Source: Flavimaricola sp. (GTDB lineage: Bacteria > Pseudomonadota > Alphaproteobacteria > Rhodobacterales > Rhodobacteraceae). Taken from it: 64,000 bases of DNA. A program made the translations under genes and the position numbers. The stretch lies in assembly GCA_029255105.1 (NCBI GenBank), contig JAQWWH010000041.1, positions 31,493-95,492 on the forward strand. The letters are read 5' to 3'. Shown here piece after piece: positions 10,426-19,905 of the stretch (its first letter is position 1; the number at the start of each line of letters is the position of its first letter). The notes beneath the pieces are model-generated. The model did not search any database, had not been told where the DNA came from, and worked only from the letters and a program-made list of their open reading frames with translations.

Positions 10426-11796
10426 CTAGACCGCTTCGGCGTTCTGCATCCGGGCGCGACGGTTCGTCAGCTCTTCCGCGACCAGGAACGCCAGCTCCAG
10501 CGACTGGCTGGCGTTCAGGCGGGGATCGCAGGCGGTGTGGTACCGGCTGGACAGATCCTCATCCGTGACAGCGCGGACGCCACCGGTACATTCGGTCACA
10601 TCAGCACCTGTCATCTCAAAGTGGACGCCACCGGGGATCGAACCTTCGTCGTTGTGCACGGCAAAGAACTCGCGCACTTCACGAAGGACGCTGTCAAAGG
10701 GGCGTGTCTTGTAGCCCGTGCTCGACTTGATCGTATTGCCGTGCATAGGGTCACAGGACCAGACAACCGACGCGCCCTCTTCCTTCACGGCCTTGATGAG
10801 GCGGGGCAGATGCTCTGCCACGTTGCCAGCGCCAAACCGGGCGATCAGGGTGAGGCGACCAGGTTCGTTGCGCGGGTTGAGGGCTGCCATCAGCGCCTTG
10901 AGGTGGCCGGTGGTCATGCTCGGTCCACACTTCAGGCCAATCGGGTTCTGCACGCCACGGGCAAATTCCACATGGGCCCCGTCAGGCTGCCGGGTGCGAT
11001 CCCCGATCCAGATCATATGGCCAGAGCCGGCCAGCCACTGGCCGGTAGTGGAATCGACGCGGGTCAGCGCCTCTTCATACTCAAGCAGCAGGGACTCGTG
11101 CGATGTGTAGAACTCAACCGTTTCCATGACGTGAGAGGCTTCTTCGCCGATGCCGGCAGCCTGCATGAAGTCGAGGGTGTCAGAGATGCGATTGGCCAAC
11201 TCGCGGTACTTTTCCGCCTCAGGGGTCGCGGTAAAGCCAAGGGTCCAGGCGTGGACCTTGTGAACGTCGGCATAGCCACCGGTCGAAAAGGCGCGCAGAA
11301 GGTTTAGGGTCGCGGCCGATTGCAGGTAGGCCTGCAACATCCGCTCGGGGTCGGGCACCCGGCTGTCGGCGGTAAAGTCAAAACCGTTGATGATGTCGCC
11401 ACGGTAGGATGGCAGTTCTGTCCCCGACACGGTTTCGGTATCGGCCGAGCGCGGCTTGGCGAACTGGCCAGCCATCCGGCCGACTTTTACGACAGGCACC
11501 TTGGCGGCGTAGGTCAGAACCATCGCCATCTGCAACATCACCTTGAAAGTGTCGCGGATCTGGTCTGCCTTGAACTCGGCAAAGCTTTCGGCACAGTCGC
11601 CGCCTTGCAGCAAGAACGCCTCGCCACGGGATACCTTGGCCAGCTGCGTCTTGAGGCGGCGGGCCTCGCCTGCAAAGACAAGCGGCGGATAGGAGGACAG
11701 GCGGTTTTCCACCGCAGTCAGCTTGTCCAGGTCCGTATACTCGGGCATCTGGATCCGGGGCTTTGCACGCCAGTCAGACTTATGCCACTCAGTCAT
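10426..11796 (-). CDS. Class II 3-deoxy-7-phosphoheptulonate (DAHP) synthase
   Basis: 456 aa; [49 protein letters not shown]. Confidence 0.95.
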   Translation of the reverse strand: MTEWHKSDWRAKPRIQMPEYTDLDKLTAVENRLSSYPPLVFAGEARRLKTQLAKVSRGEAFLLQGGDCAESFAEFKADQIRDTFKVMLQMAMVLTYAAKVPVVKVGRMAGQFAKPRSADTETVSGTELPSYRGDIINGFDFTADSRVPDPERMLQAYLQSAATLNLLRAFSTGGYADVHKVHAWTLGFTATPEAEKYRELANRISDTLDFMQAAGIGEEASHVMETVEFYTSHESLLLEYEEALTRVDSTTGQWLAGSGHMIWIGDRTRQPDGAHVEFARGVQNPIGLKCGPSMTTGHLKALMAALNPRNEPGRLTLIARFGAGNVAEHLPRLIKAVKEEGASVVWSCDPMHGNTIKSSTGYKTRPFDSVLREVREFFAVHNDEGSIPGGVHFEMTGADVTECTGGVRAVTDEDLSSRYHTACDPRLNASQSLELAFLVAEELTNRRARMQNAEAV

Positions 11797-12020
11797 TGTT
11801 TTGCTCCGTCTCGCTCAGGTCAGGCCCTGCATTCCATGCAGGCGCGAGCCCGTATAGACCCCCGCAGACCATAGGCCAATGCAAAAACGTGCTCAATTTC
11901 GGGGCATCGGCGGATCAATACGACTAAACCTGTCGCAAACGATGGCTCTTGTGGTCCCCTTGCAAACCTGTTGAGGATGATTGAAAGCGTCGCGCAGCCG
12001 ATTGGAACCGTGGGATTGGG

Positions 12021-13028
12021 ATGGAAACGCAACGGGTCAGAATTGACGTCAAGGACAAGGGCGCGGTCAAAACGCGGCGCTATGTTTTTGTTCTGCTGGA
12101 CAATTTCACCATGCTCTGTTTCGCCAGCGCCGTCGAAAGCCTGCGCATCGCCAACCGTATGGCAGGAAAAGAGCTGTATACTTGGGTTCTGGCTGGCGAA
12201 GGCGGCGAGATGGCGCGCTGTTCTGGCGGGACGGAATTCAAGCTTCAGATGGATCTGGCCGAACTCAACCGCGAAGACATCGTGATGGTCTGCGGCGGGA
12301 TCGACGTTCAAAGTGCGACAACCCGCAAGATGCTCAACTGGCTGCGCCGCGAGGCCCGGCGGGGGGTAACGATGGCGGGCCTGTGCACGGCGGGCTACAC
12401 TCTGGCCAAGGCCGGGCTTCTGGACGGCAAGAAGGCGACGATCCATTGGGAAAACCAGGACAGCTTTGCCGAGGAATTCGAAGAGGTGACACTGACCAAG
12501 TCTGTCTTTGTCGTTGACGGCAATCGAATTACAACGGCAGGCGGGACCGCCTCGATCGACCTGATGCTCAAACTGATCGCGGATGATCACGGCGAGGATC
12601 TGGCCAATGCGGTAGCCGATCAGCTTATCTATTCGTCGATCCGGACCGATCAGGACACCCAGCGCTTGTCGATCCCCACGCGGATCGGCGTGCGGCATCC
12701 AAAGCTGAGCCGGGTCATCCAGATGATGGAACAGGCGATCGAGGACCCGATCAGCCCCGCCATTCTGGCCCGCGAGGTCGGCATGTCCACCCGGCAGCTT
12801 GAACGGCTGTTCCGCCGCTACCTGAACCGAAGCCCAAAGCGGTATTATATGGAGTTGCGTCTGTCCAAGGCCCGCAACCTGTTGATGCAGACCGATATGA
12901 GCGTGATAAATGTTGCCCTTGCCTGCGGCTTTGCATCCCCCTCGCACTTCTCAAAATGCTACCGGGCGCATTACGATACCACCCCCTATCGCGAACGGGG
13001 CACCCATGCAGCGCGGCTGTCCATCTGA
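12021..13028 (+). CDS. GlxA family (AraC-type) transcriptional regulator
   Basis: 335 aa; DJ-1/PfpI-like N-terminus plus AraC HTH SPAILAREVGMSTRQLERLFRRYLNRSPKRYYMELRLSKARNLLMQT...ACGFASPSHFSKCYRAHY. Confidence 0.92.
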   Translation: METQRVRIDVKDKGAVKTRRYVFVLLDNFTMLCFASAVESLRIANRMAGKELYTWVLAGEGGEMARCSGGTEFKLQMDLAELNREDIVMVCGGIDVQSATTRKMLNWLRREARRGVTMAGLCTAGYTLAKAGLLDGKKATIHWENQDSFAEEFEEVTLTKSVFVVDGNRITTAGGTASIDLMLKLIADDHGEDLANAVADQLIYSSIRTDQDTQRLSIPTRIGVRHPKLSRVIQMMEQAIEDPISPAILAREVGMSTRQLERLFRRYLNRSPKRYYMELRLSKARNLLMQTDMSVINVALACGFASPSHFSKCYRAHYDTTPYRERGTHAARLSI

Positions 13029-13085
13029 TAGCAGCGGCCTCTTTACCTGAATTACGGGGCATCACGTATGGTAAAGTGATTTATG

Positions 13086-13117
13086 AGGGGCGCGTTGCGA
13101 CGCCTCTTTTCTTTTTG
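13086..13117 (+). terminator. Putative rho-independent terminator after glxA-like gene
   Basis: aggggcg-loop-cgcctct followed by tttctttttg. Confidence 0.6.
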
Positions 13118-13169
13118 CAGGCCAAAGTCTAGTTTTCGGACGGGATAAATATCCACCAGGGAGACTAAA

Positions 13170-14366
13170 ATGAAAAAAGTACTGTTGGCCTCTGCCGCCA
13201 CACTCGCACTGACGGGCGCTGCTTTTGCGGGCGGCCATGAGTCCGAAGTAAAGATTGGCGTCATTCTGGGCTTCACCGGCCCGCTTGAATCCATCACTCC
13301 CGCCATGGGCGCAGGTGCTGAACTTGCCATGGCAGAAGTGACCGCCTCGGGCGCCCTGATGGGCGGCATGGCCGTGACCCCGATCCGCGGCGATTCGACC
13401 TGCATCGACGCCGCCGCTGCCACCGCAGCAGCCGAACGTCTGATCACTACCGATGGCGTCGTCGCCATCATGGGGGCCGACTGTTCCGGCGTTACCGGCG
13501 CTATCCTGCAGAACGTTGCCCGTCCAAACGGCATCGTCATGATCTCGCCCTCTGCCACATCACCGGGTCTGTCGACCGCCGAGGATGACGGCCTGTTCTT
13601 CCGCACAGCACCATCTGACGCCCGTCAGGGTGTCGTGATGACCGAAGTGCTCATGGATCGCGGCATCAGCGAAGTGGCCCTGACCTACACCAACAACGAC
13701 TACGGCAAGGGTCTGGCCGATGCGTTCGCAGCAGCCTTTACCGAGGCTGGCGGCACCGTGACGATCAACGCAGCCCACGAAGACGGCAAGGCCGACTACT
13801 CTGCCGAAGTCGCAGCACTGGCCTCTGCCGGTGGTGAAGTTCTTGTCGTGGCCGGTTACACCGACCAGGGCGGCAAGGGGATCATCCAGGCATCGCTCGA
13901 TTCGGGTGCGTTTGACACCTTCGTCCTGCCCGACGGCATGGTTGGCCAGCAGCTGGTTGACGATATCGGTTCGGGCCTGAACGGGTCGTTCGGTCAGTAC
14001 CCCGGCACGGACAGCGCAGGCGCTGAGATGTTCCAGGCGCTTGCCGCTGAGGCAGGCTTTGACGGCACCTCTGCCTTTGCACCCGAAAGCTACGATGCTG
14101 CCGCCCTGCTGATGCTGGCAATGGCCAAGGCCGGATCGACCGTTTCGACCGATTTCGCCCCCTTCGTCATGGAGCTTGCCAATGCCCCAGGCGAGCAGAT
14201 CTTCCCCGGCGAGCTGGCCAAGGCGCTTGAGCTGATCGCAGCCGGCACCGACATCGACTACGTCGGCGCCACCGCAGTCGAGCTGATCGGACCCGGCGAA
14301 TCCGCCGGCAACTACCGCGAGATCGAGATCAACGACGGCGTGATCGAGACTGTTCGCTTCCGCTGA
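13170..14366 (+). CDS. Branched-chain amino acid type ABC transporter substrate-binding protein
   Basis: 398 aa; signal peptide MKKVLLASAATLALTGAAFA then VKIGVILGFTGPLESITPAMGAGAELAMAEV; first gene of Liv operon. Confidence 0.92.
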   Translation: MKKVLLASAATLALTGAAFAGGHESEVKIGVILGFTGPLESITPAMGAGAELAMAEVTASGALMGGMAVTPIRGDSTCIDAAAATAAAERLITTDGVVAIMGADCSGVTGAILQNVARPNGIVMISPSATSPGLSTAEDDGLFFRTAPSDARQGVVMTEVLMDRGISEVALTYTNNDYGKGLADAFAAAFTEAGGTVTINAAHEDGKADYSAEVAALASAGGEVLVVAGYTDQGGKGIIQASLDSGAFDTFVLPDGMVGQQLVDDIGSGLNGSFGQYPGTDSAGAEMFQALAAEAGFDGTSAFAPESYDAAALLMLAMAKAGSTVSTDFAPFVMELANAPGEQIFPGELAKALELIAAGTDIDYVGATAVELIGPGESAGNYREIEINDGVIETVRFR

Positions 14367-14482
14367 TCTGATCGTTAAACAGGGATGTGGCCCGGGATAT
14401 CCCCGGGCCACATCCTTCCATAAGGCGAGGCGACCGCGACCTCCGGGCACCGGGAACGTCTCTCCAGACAGGGAAGACTGAC

Positions 14483-15262
14483 ATGATCGTCGTGCAGGAC
14501 TTGCACAAGCATTTCGGCGGCTTTCGGGCTGTGGACGGTGCCAGCCTAGAGATTGGCAAAGGCACGATCACGGGCCTGATCGGACCGAATGGCGCGGGCA
14601 AGACCACGCTGTTCAACGTCATCGCAGGACGCTTGCCCCCCACATCGGGCCGGGTGACCATGGCGGGTGAAGATATCACCGGCCTCCCCCCCCACGAGCT
14701 GTTTCACAAGGGCCTGTTGCGGACCTTCCAGATTGCGCACGAATTCTCGTCGATGACGGTGCGGGAAAACCTGATGATGGTGCCCGGTGGCCAGGCCGGC
14801 GAAACCCTTTGGAACGCCTGGTTCGGCCGCGGCCGGATCGCCCAGGACGAGGCGGCCTTGCTGAAGAAAGCCGACGAGGTTCTGGATTTCCTGACCATCT
14901 CGCATCTCAAGGACGAACGGGCGGGCAACCTGTCCGGCGGCCAGAAAAAGCTTCTGGAACTGGGCCGTACCATGATGGTCGATGCCAAGATCGTCTTTCT
15001 TGACGAGGTCGGGGCGGGCGTGAACCGCACCCTGTTGAACGCCATCGGCGATGCGATTGTGCGCCTGAACAAGGAGCGCGGGTATACCTTCTGTGTCATC
15101 GAACACGACATGGATTTCATCGGCCGCCTTTGCGACCCGGTCATCGTCATGGCCGAGGGCAAGGTTCTCGCCGAAGGGTCGGCCGAGAGCATCATGCAGA
15201 ACGAAGCGGTGATCGAGGCCTACCTGGGCACCGGCCTGAAGAACAAGGCCAAAACGGGATGA
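14483..15262 (+). CDS. livG: Branched-chain amino acid ABC transporter ATP-binding protein (LivG type)
   Basis: MIVVQDLHKHFGGFRAVDGASLEIGKGTITGLIGPNGAGKTTLFNVIAG; LSGGQKKLLELGR. Confidence 0.92.
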   Translation: MIVVQDLHKHFGGFRAVDGASLEIGKGTITGLIGPNGAGKTTLFNVIAGRLPPTSGRVTMAGEDITGLPPHELFHKGLLRTFQIAHEFSSMTVRENLMMVPGGQAGETLWNAWFGRGRIAQDEAALLKKADEVLDFLTISHLKDERAGNLSGGQKKLLELGRTMMVDAKIVFLDEVGAGVNRTLLNAIGDAIVRLNKERGYTFCVIEHDMDFIGRLCDPVIVMAEGKVLAEGSAESIMQNEAVIEAYLGTGLKNKAKTG

Positions 15263-15381
15263 TCGTGGCCGTTTCAATCCTGGCATTGACCCTGCTGGCT
15301 TTGTCCCTGCTGGTTTTGACCCTGAAAGTGCCCGAAGGTAAGGATTTGAGTATTTTGAACGAAGCGAAGACACATGGCTGA
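15259..15381 (+). CDS. Candidate 40-aa single-pass membrane microprotein, coupled to livG and livF
   Basis: ATGA overlap with livG stop; MIVAVSILALTLLALSLLVLTLKVPEGKDLSILNEAKTHG*; stop overlaps livF start (15374). Visible as the tail of listed ORF 15130..15381. Confidence 0.6.
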   Translation: MIVAVSILALTLLALSLLVLTLKVPEGKDLSILNEAKTHG

Positions 15382-16087
15382 GCCTTTCCTGATCGGGTCG
15401 AACATGACCGGCGGCTACGGCAAGGGCGCCGATATCCTGCACGGTTGCACCATTGGCGTGGAGGCGGGCAAGATCGCCGTGATCGTCGGCCCCAACGGCG
15501 CGGGCAAGTCGACTGCCATGAAGGCGGTTTTCGGCATGCTGACCCTGCGGTCGGGCCATGTGAAGATCGACGGCGAGGATATCACGGCCCTGTCCCCTCA
15601 GGACCGGGTCGCCAAGGGCATGGGCTTTGTGCCTCAGACCTCCAACATCTTTACCTCGATGACGGTCGAAGAGAACCTGGAGATGGGGGCCTTTCTGCGC
15701 CGCGATGACATCCGCGGCACGATGGAGCAGGTCTATGACCTGTTCCCCATCCTGCGCGACAAGCGCCGCCAGGCGGCGGGCGAGCTGTCGGGAGGCCAGC
15801 GCCAGCAGGTGGCAGTCGGTCGGGCGCTGATGACCCAGCCCAAGGTCTTGATGCTGGACGAGCCCACCGCCGGGGTCAGCCCCATTGTCATGGACGAGTT
15901 GTTCGACCGCATCATCGAGGTTGCCCGCGCCGGCATCACCATCCTGATGGTCGAGCAGAACGCCCGTCAGGCGCTTGAGATTGCCGATGTCGGCTATGTC
16001 CTTGTGCAAGGGGCCAATGCTCATACCGGTAGCGGCGCCGACCTTCTGGCCAATCCTGAGGTGCGCCGCACCTTCCTGGGAGGATGA
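15374..16087 (+). CDS. livF: Branched-chain amino acid ABC transporter ATP-binding protein (LivF type)
   Basis: 237 aa; VIVGPNGAGKSTAMKAVFGML; LSGGQRQQVAVGRALMTQPKVLMLDEPTAGVSP. Confidence 0.92.
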   Translation: MAEPFLIGSNMTGGYGKGADILHGCTIGVEAGKIAVIVGPNGAGKSTAMKAVFGMLTLRSGHVKIDGEDITALSPQDRVAKGMGFVPQTSNIFTSMTVEENLEMGAFLRRDDIRGTMEQVYDLFPILRDKRRQAAGELSGGQRQQVAVGRALMTQPKVLMLDEPTAGVSPIVMDELFDRIIEVARAGITILMVEQNARQALEIADVGYVLVQGANAHTGSGADLLANPEVRRTFLGG

Positions 16088-16488
16088 GGATGCGCGTCCG
16101 TCGCCGGTGTGCCCTGTTGCCGCTGCTGGGTCTTGTTGCCCCGCTGCCGGCGCTGGCCGAAGGAGCGGTGCAAAGCCTTGCTTGTCTGAGCAACACCGTC
16201 TGCACGGCCTCGGGCGCCTGTGTACCGGACGGGACCGACTTCACCTTTACCATCACACCGGTCGCCCTTGAGGACAATGGCGTGGCGGTCAGCATGATCA
16301 GCTACGGCGATCAGAGTTTTGAGGTGCGCCAGAACGGCCCGCTTGCCCCTTTTGAGTGGAGCGAAAGCGACACCGATCGCCAGACCCTCCTGCCCTCGGG
16401 GCCGACCGATCTAGTCTGGCACCAGTTCACCTTTGGCGAGGGCGTCTCTGCCCGTATCCTGTTCCTGACTTGCGAGGCTCCTGGCTGA
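16084..16488 (+). CDS. Hypothetical secreted Cys-containing protein within Liv operon
   Basis: 134 aa, signal peptide RRRCALLPLLGLVAPLPALA; mature ACLSNTVCTASGACVPDG...LTCEAPG; ATGA overlap with livF and TGATG-type overlap with livH. Confidence 0.75.
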   Translation: MRMRVRRRCALLPLLGLVAPLPALAEGAVQSLACLSNTVCTASGACVPDGTDFTFTITPVALEDNGVAVSMISYGDQSFEVRQNGPLAPFEWSESDTDRQTLLPSGPTDLVWHQFTFGEGVSARILFLTCEAPG

Positions 16489-17498
16489 TGGACTTTCTCA
16501 ACGCCATAGTGGCTTTTGCCAATTTCGTCTTTGTCCCCGGCCTTGCCTACGGGGCCCAGCTTGCCCTCGGGGCGCTTGGGGTCACGCTGATCTATGGGAT
16601 CCTGCGGTTTTCCAACTTTGCCCATGGCGATACGATGGCCTTCGGAACGATGGCCACCATTTTGGTGACATGGCTGCTGCAATCCTGGGGTGTCAGCTTT
16701 GGGGTTCTGCCCACGGCCTTGCTGGCCCTGCCCTTTGGAGTGGCGGCAACTGCGCTTGTGGTGCTAGGGACTGACCGCGCCGTCTACAGGTTTTACCGCA
16801 AGCAGAAGGCCGCACCTGTCATCCTGGTCATCGTGTCGATGGGCGTGATGTTCGTCATGAACGGGATCGTGCGCTTTATCATCGGGGTCGAAGATATTGG
16901 CTTTGCCGATGGTGAGCGATTCCTGATCAGCGCCCGCACCTTCAAGGAGATGACGGGTCTGGACGAAGGCCTTGCCATCCGCACGACGACCGTCATTACC
17001 CTTGTCACAGCCGCGATTGCGGTGGCGCTATTGTTCTGGTTCCTAAACAAGACCCGGACGGGCAAGTCGATGCGCGCCTTTTCCGACAATGAGGACCTTG
17101 CTCTACTGTCGGGGATCAGCCCCGAGCGGGTGGTGGCGGTGACCTGGATCATCGTGGCGGCGCTGGCGACCACGGCAGGGGTGCTTTACGGACTGGATAA
17201 ATCGTTCAAGGCCTTCACCTACTTCCAGCTTTTGCTGCCGATTTTCGCGGCCGCCATCGTCGGCGGCCTTGGCAACCCATTGGGGGCCATCGCAGGCGGC
17301 TTTGTCATCGCGTTTTCAGAGGTGACGGTGACCTATGCCTGGAAAAAGGTACTGGGCTATGTGTTACCCGACAGCCTTGCCCCTGACAGCCTCGTCCAGC
17401 TGTTGTCCACGGACTACAAGTTTGCGGTAAGTTTTGCGTTGTTGATCCTCGTCCTGCTGTTCAAGCCGACGGGTCTATTCAAGGGACAATCGGTATGA
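16488..17498 (+). CDS. livH: Branched-chain amino acid ABC transporter permease (LivH type)
   Basis: MDFLNAIVAFANFVFVPGLAYGAQLALGALGVTLIYGILRFSNFAHGDTMAFG; start moved from 16356 to Met at 16488. Confidence 0.92.
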   Translation: MDFLNAIVAFANFVFVPGLAYGAQLALGALGVTLIYGILRFSNFAHGDTMAFGTMATILVTWLLQSWGVSFGVLPTALLALPFGVAATALVVLGTDRAVYRFYRKQKAAPVILVIVSMGVMFVMNGIVRFIIGVEDIGFADGERFLISARTFKEMTGLDEGLAIRTTTVITLVTAAIAVALLFWFLNKTRTGKSMRAFSDNEDLALLSGISPERVVAVTWIIVAALATTAGVLYGLDKSFKAFTYFQLLLPIFAAAIVGGLGNPLGAIAGGFVIAFSEVTVTYAWKKVLGYVLPDSLAPDSLVQLLSTDYKFAVSFALLILVLLFKPTGLFKGQSV

Positions 17499-18799
17499 GC
17501 CAGACAATGCGCAACGTGGTTCTGTTCGGGCTGATGGGACTTTTGATCGTTGGGACCGGGCTGATGCAGGGCTGGAACCTGGCGTTGACCATCGTGAACA
17601 TGGGGCTGATCTCTGGGGTGATGGCGCTTGGGGTCAATCTGCAATGGGGATTTGCCGGGCTGTTCAACATCGGGGTTATGGGATTCGTGGCGTTGGGGGG
17701 GCTGGCGACGGTTCTGGTATCAATGCCCGCCACGCCGGGCGCCTGGGGCGCGGGCGGCATTCGGATCATGCTGTCGCTGGTCCTGGGGGCCGCTACCATT
17801 GTGGCCGCGGTCCTGGTCCAGCAACGGATGGAAAAGGGACGGATGCGAGGGGTTGCCACGGTGGCGATCCTGATCATCGGGTTCTTCGTGTTTCGGGCCG
17901 CCTTTGACCCCGGGGTCGAAGGGGTTGAGGCGATCAACCCCGCCTCTTCCGGAAACCTCGGGGGACTTGGACTGCCGGTGCTGATCGCCTGGCCGGTCGG
18001 CGGGCTGCTTGCCGCAGGGGCGGCCTGGATCATCGGCAAGACGGCGCTTGGGCTGCGGTCGGACTATTTGGCGATCGCAACTCTGGGGATCGCCGAGATC
18101 ATCCTCGCGGTCATGAAGAACGAGGACTGGCTGGCGCGGGGGGTCAAGAACGTCATCGGCATCCCGCGGCCCGTGGCTTACGAGGTTGAGCTGCAACAGG
18201 ACCCCGGGTTTATCGAGCGGGCAGCGAGCTTCGGGCTCGATCCGGTCGGGGCCTCGACGCTCTACGTCAAACTCTCCTACGGCGTGCTCTTCGCGCTGGT
18301 CCTGATCCTGCTGCTTTGGCTGGCTCAGCGGGCGCTGAACTCGCCCTGGGGGCGGATGATGCGGGCGATCCGGGACAATGAAGTTGCGGCCGAGGCGATG
18401 GGCAAGGACGTCAAGGGACGGCACCTGCAGATCTTTATCCTCGGGTCGGCCATCTGCGGGATCGCGGGCGCCATGATGACGACGCTGGACGGGCAGCTCA
18501 CGCCCACCTCCTATCAGCCGCTGCGCTTCACCTTCCTCGTCTGGGTGATGGTGATCGTGGGCGGCTCGGGCAACAACTTTGGCGCGGTGCTGGGCGGCAT
18601 GCTGATCTGGTGGCTTTGGGTGATGGTGGAACCGATCGGCCTTTGGCTGATGCAGGTCATCACATCGGGCATGGCCGATGGAAGCTGGCTCAAGGATCAC
18701 CTGATCGATTCAGCGGCCCAAATGCGCCTTCTGACGATGGGGGTGATCCTGCTCTTGATGCTGCGGTTCAACCCGCGCGGGCTCATACCGGAACGCTAA
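17495..18799 (+). CDS. livM: Branched-chain amino acid ABC transporter permease (LivM type)
   Basis: 434 aa; VNLQWGFAGLFNIGVMGFVALGG; LGLRSDYLAIATLGIAEIIL; ATGA overlap with livH. Confidence 0.92.
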   Translation: MSQTMRNVVLFGLMGLLIVGTGLMQGWNLALTIVNMGLISGVMALGVNLQWGFAGLFNIGVMGFVALGGLATVLVSMPATPGAWGAGGIRIMLSLVLGAATIVAAVLVQQRMEKGRMRGVATVAILIIGFFVFRAAFDPGVEGVEAINPASSGNLGGLGLPVLIAWPVGGLLAAGAAWIIGKTALGLRSDYLAIATLGIAEIILAVMKNEDWLARGVKNVIGIPRPVAYEVELQQDPGFIERAASFGLDPVGASTLYVKLSYGVLFALVLILLLWLAQRALNSPWGRMMRAIRDNEVAAEAMGKDVKGRHLQIFILGSAICGIAGAMMTTLDGQLTPTSYQPLRFTFLVWVMVIVGGSGNNFGAVLGGMLIWWLWVMVEPIGLWLMQVITSGMADGSWLKDHLIDSAAQMRLLTMGVILLLMLRFNPRGLIPER

Positions 18800-18820
18800 G
18801 AGGCCGGGTCGCGCCCATGA

Positions 18821-18931
18821 CCGCCTCCGGCGGGGATATTTGGGATCCGAAGAAGACAGCACCTGTTTCCAGCTTCTTCGGATCGAAAATATCCCGGGGA
18901 GCGCCGCAGGCGCGGGGCAGAGCCCCTGGAT
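18821..18931. repeat. Long imperfect inverted repeat between convergent genes (REP-like and/or bidirectional terminator)
   Basis: Arms 18833-18855 gggatatttgggatccgaagaag and 18873-18895 cttcttcggatcgaaaatatccc: 23 bp with 2 mismatches, 17-nt loop; outer GC-rich arms cgcctccggcg / cgccgcaggcg. Confidence 0.85.
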
Positions 18932-18932
18932 C

Positions 18933-19808
18933 TTAGCTGTCGAGCTTGCGCAGACGCTTGAACAGGGACGAGGTGTCCCAGCGGTTGCCGCCCATTTTCT
19001 GAACCTCTTTATAGAACTGGTCCACAAGGGCGGTGACAGGCAGCGATGCCCCAGTCTCGTTTGCGGTATCGAGGCAGATGCCAAGGTCCTTACGCATCCA
19101 GTCAACGGCAAAGCCATGTTCGAAGTGATCGTCGAGCATGGTCTCGAACCGGTTGGCCATCTGCCAGCTTCCGGCAGCGCCGCCATTGATCACGTCGACC
19201 ACGGCCCGGCCATCAAGTCCGGCTTTTTCGGCGAAATGCAGCCCTTCGGACAGGCCCTGAACAAGACCGGCGATGCAGATCTGGTTGACCATCTTGGTCA
19301 GCTGCCCTGCACCGCTTTTGCCCAGGCGCCTGCACATCTTGGCATAGCCATCTATCACTGGCTCGGCCTTGTCGTAGGCCGCTTGGTCGCCGCCGCACAT
19401 CACGACGAGCTGGCCGTTCTCGGCGCCCGCCTGACCACCCGATACAGGCGCGTCGACAAAGCTGACCCCGATGTCCTGCGCTGCTGCGTAAAGCTCGCGC
19501 GTGACTTTGGCCGATACAGTGGTGTGATCGACAAAGGTGGTTCCCTTGGCCATGCCAGCGAATGCGCCGGTGTCGCCAAGGCAAATCGCCCGCAGGTCGT
19601 CGTCGTTGCCCACACAGGCCATAACGAAGTCGGCCCCCCGGGCCGCCTCGGCCGGTGTTGCGGCATGGGCGCCGCCGTGCTGGGCCACCCAGGCCTCGGC
19701 CTTAGAGGCGCTCCGGTTATAGACGGTCACCTCGTGGCCGGCCTTGGCCAGATGCCCCGCCATCGGATAGCCCATCACTCCCAGACCCAAAAATGCTACT
19801 TTCGCCAT
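18933..19808 (-). CDS. NAD(P)-dependent 3-hydroxyisobutyrate dehydrogenase-like / beta-hydroxyacid dehydrogenase
   Basis: MAKVAFLGLGVMGYPMAGHLAKAGHEVTVYNRS; FVDAPVSGGQAGAENGQLVVMCGG; LGKSGAGQLTKMVNQI. Confidence 0.9.
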   Translation of the reverse strand: MAKVAFLGLGVMGYPMAGHLAKAGHEVTVYNRSASKAEAWVAQHGGAHAATPAEAARGADFVMACVGNDDDLRAICLGDTGAFAGMAKGTTFVDHTTVSAKVTRELYAAAQDIGVSFVDAPVSGGQAGAENGQLVVMCGGDQAAYDKAEPVIDGYAKMCRRLGKSGAGQLTKMVNQICIAGLVQGLSEGLHFAEKAGLDGRAVVDVINGGAAGSWQMANRFETMLDDHFEHGFAVDWMRKDLGICLDTANETGASLPVTALVDQFYKEVQKMGGNRWDTSSLFKRLRKLDS

Positions 19809-19905
19809 CAGCTTGCCCCCTCGCGCTTTGCCGGTAAAACGGTTAGCGATACCTATCCGACTTCTGAGGCCCGTCAACCTCGGGTCGAGAGGTTTGAGGA
19901 AGTAC

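Noticed and set aside
14546-16024. 492-aa minus-strand ORF antisense to livG/livF
   Set aside because: Shadow ORF over two clear ABC ATPases; low-complexity His/Arg/Gly-rich translation.
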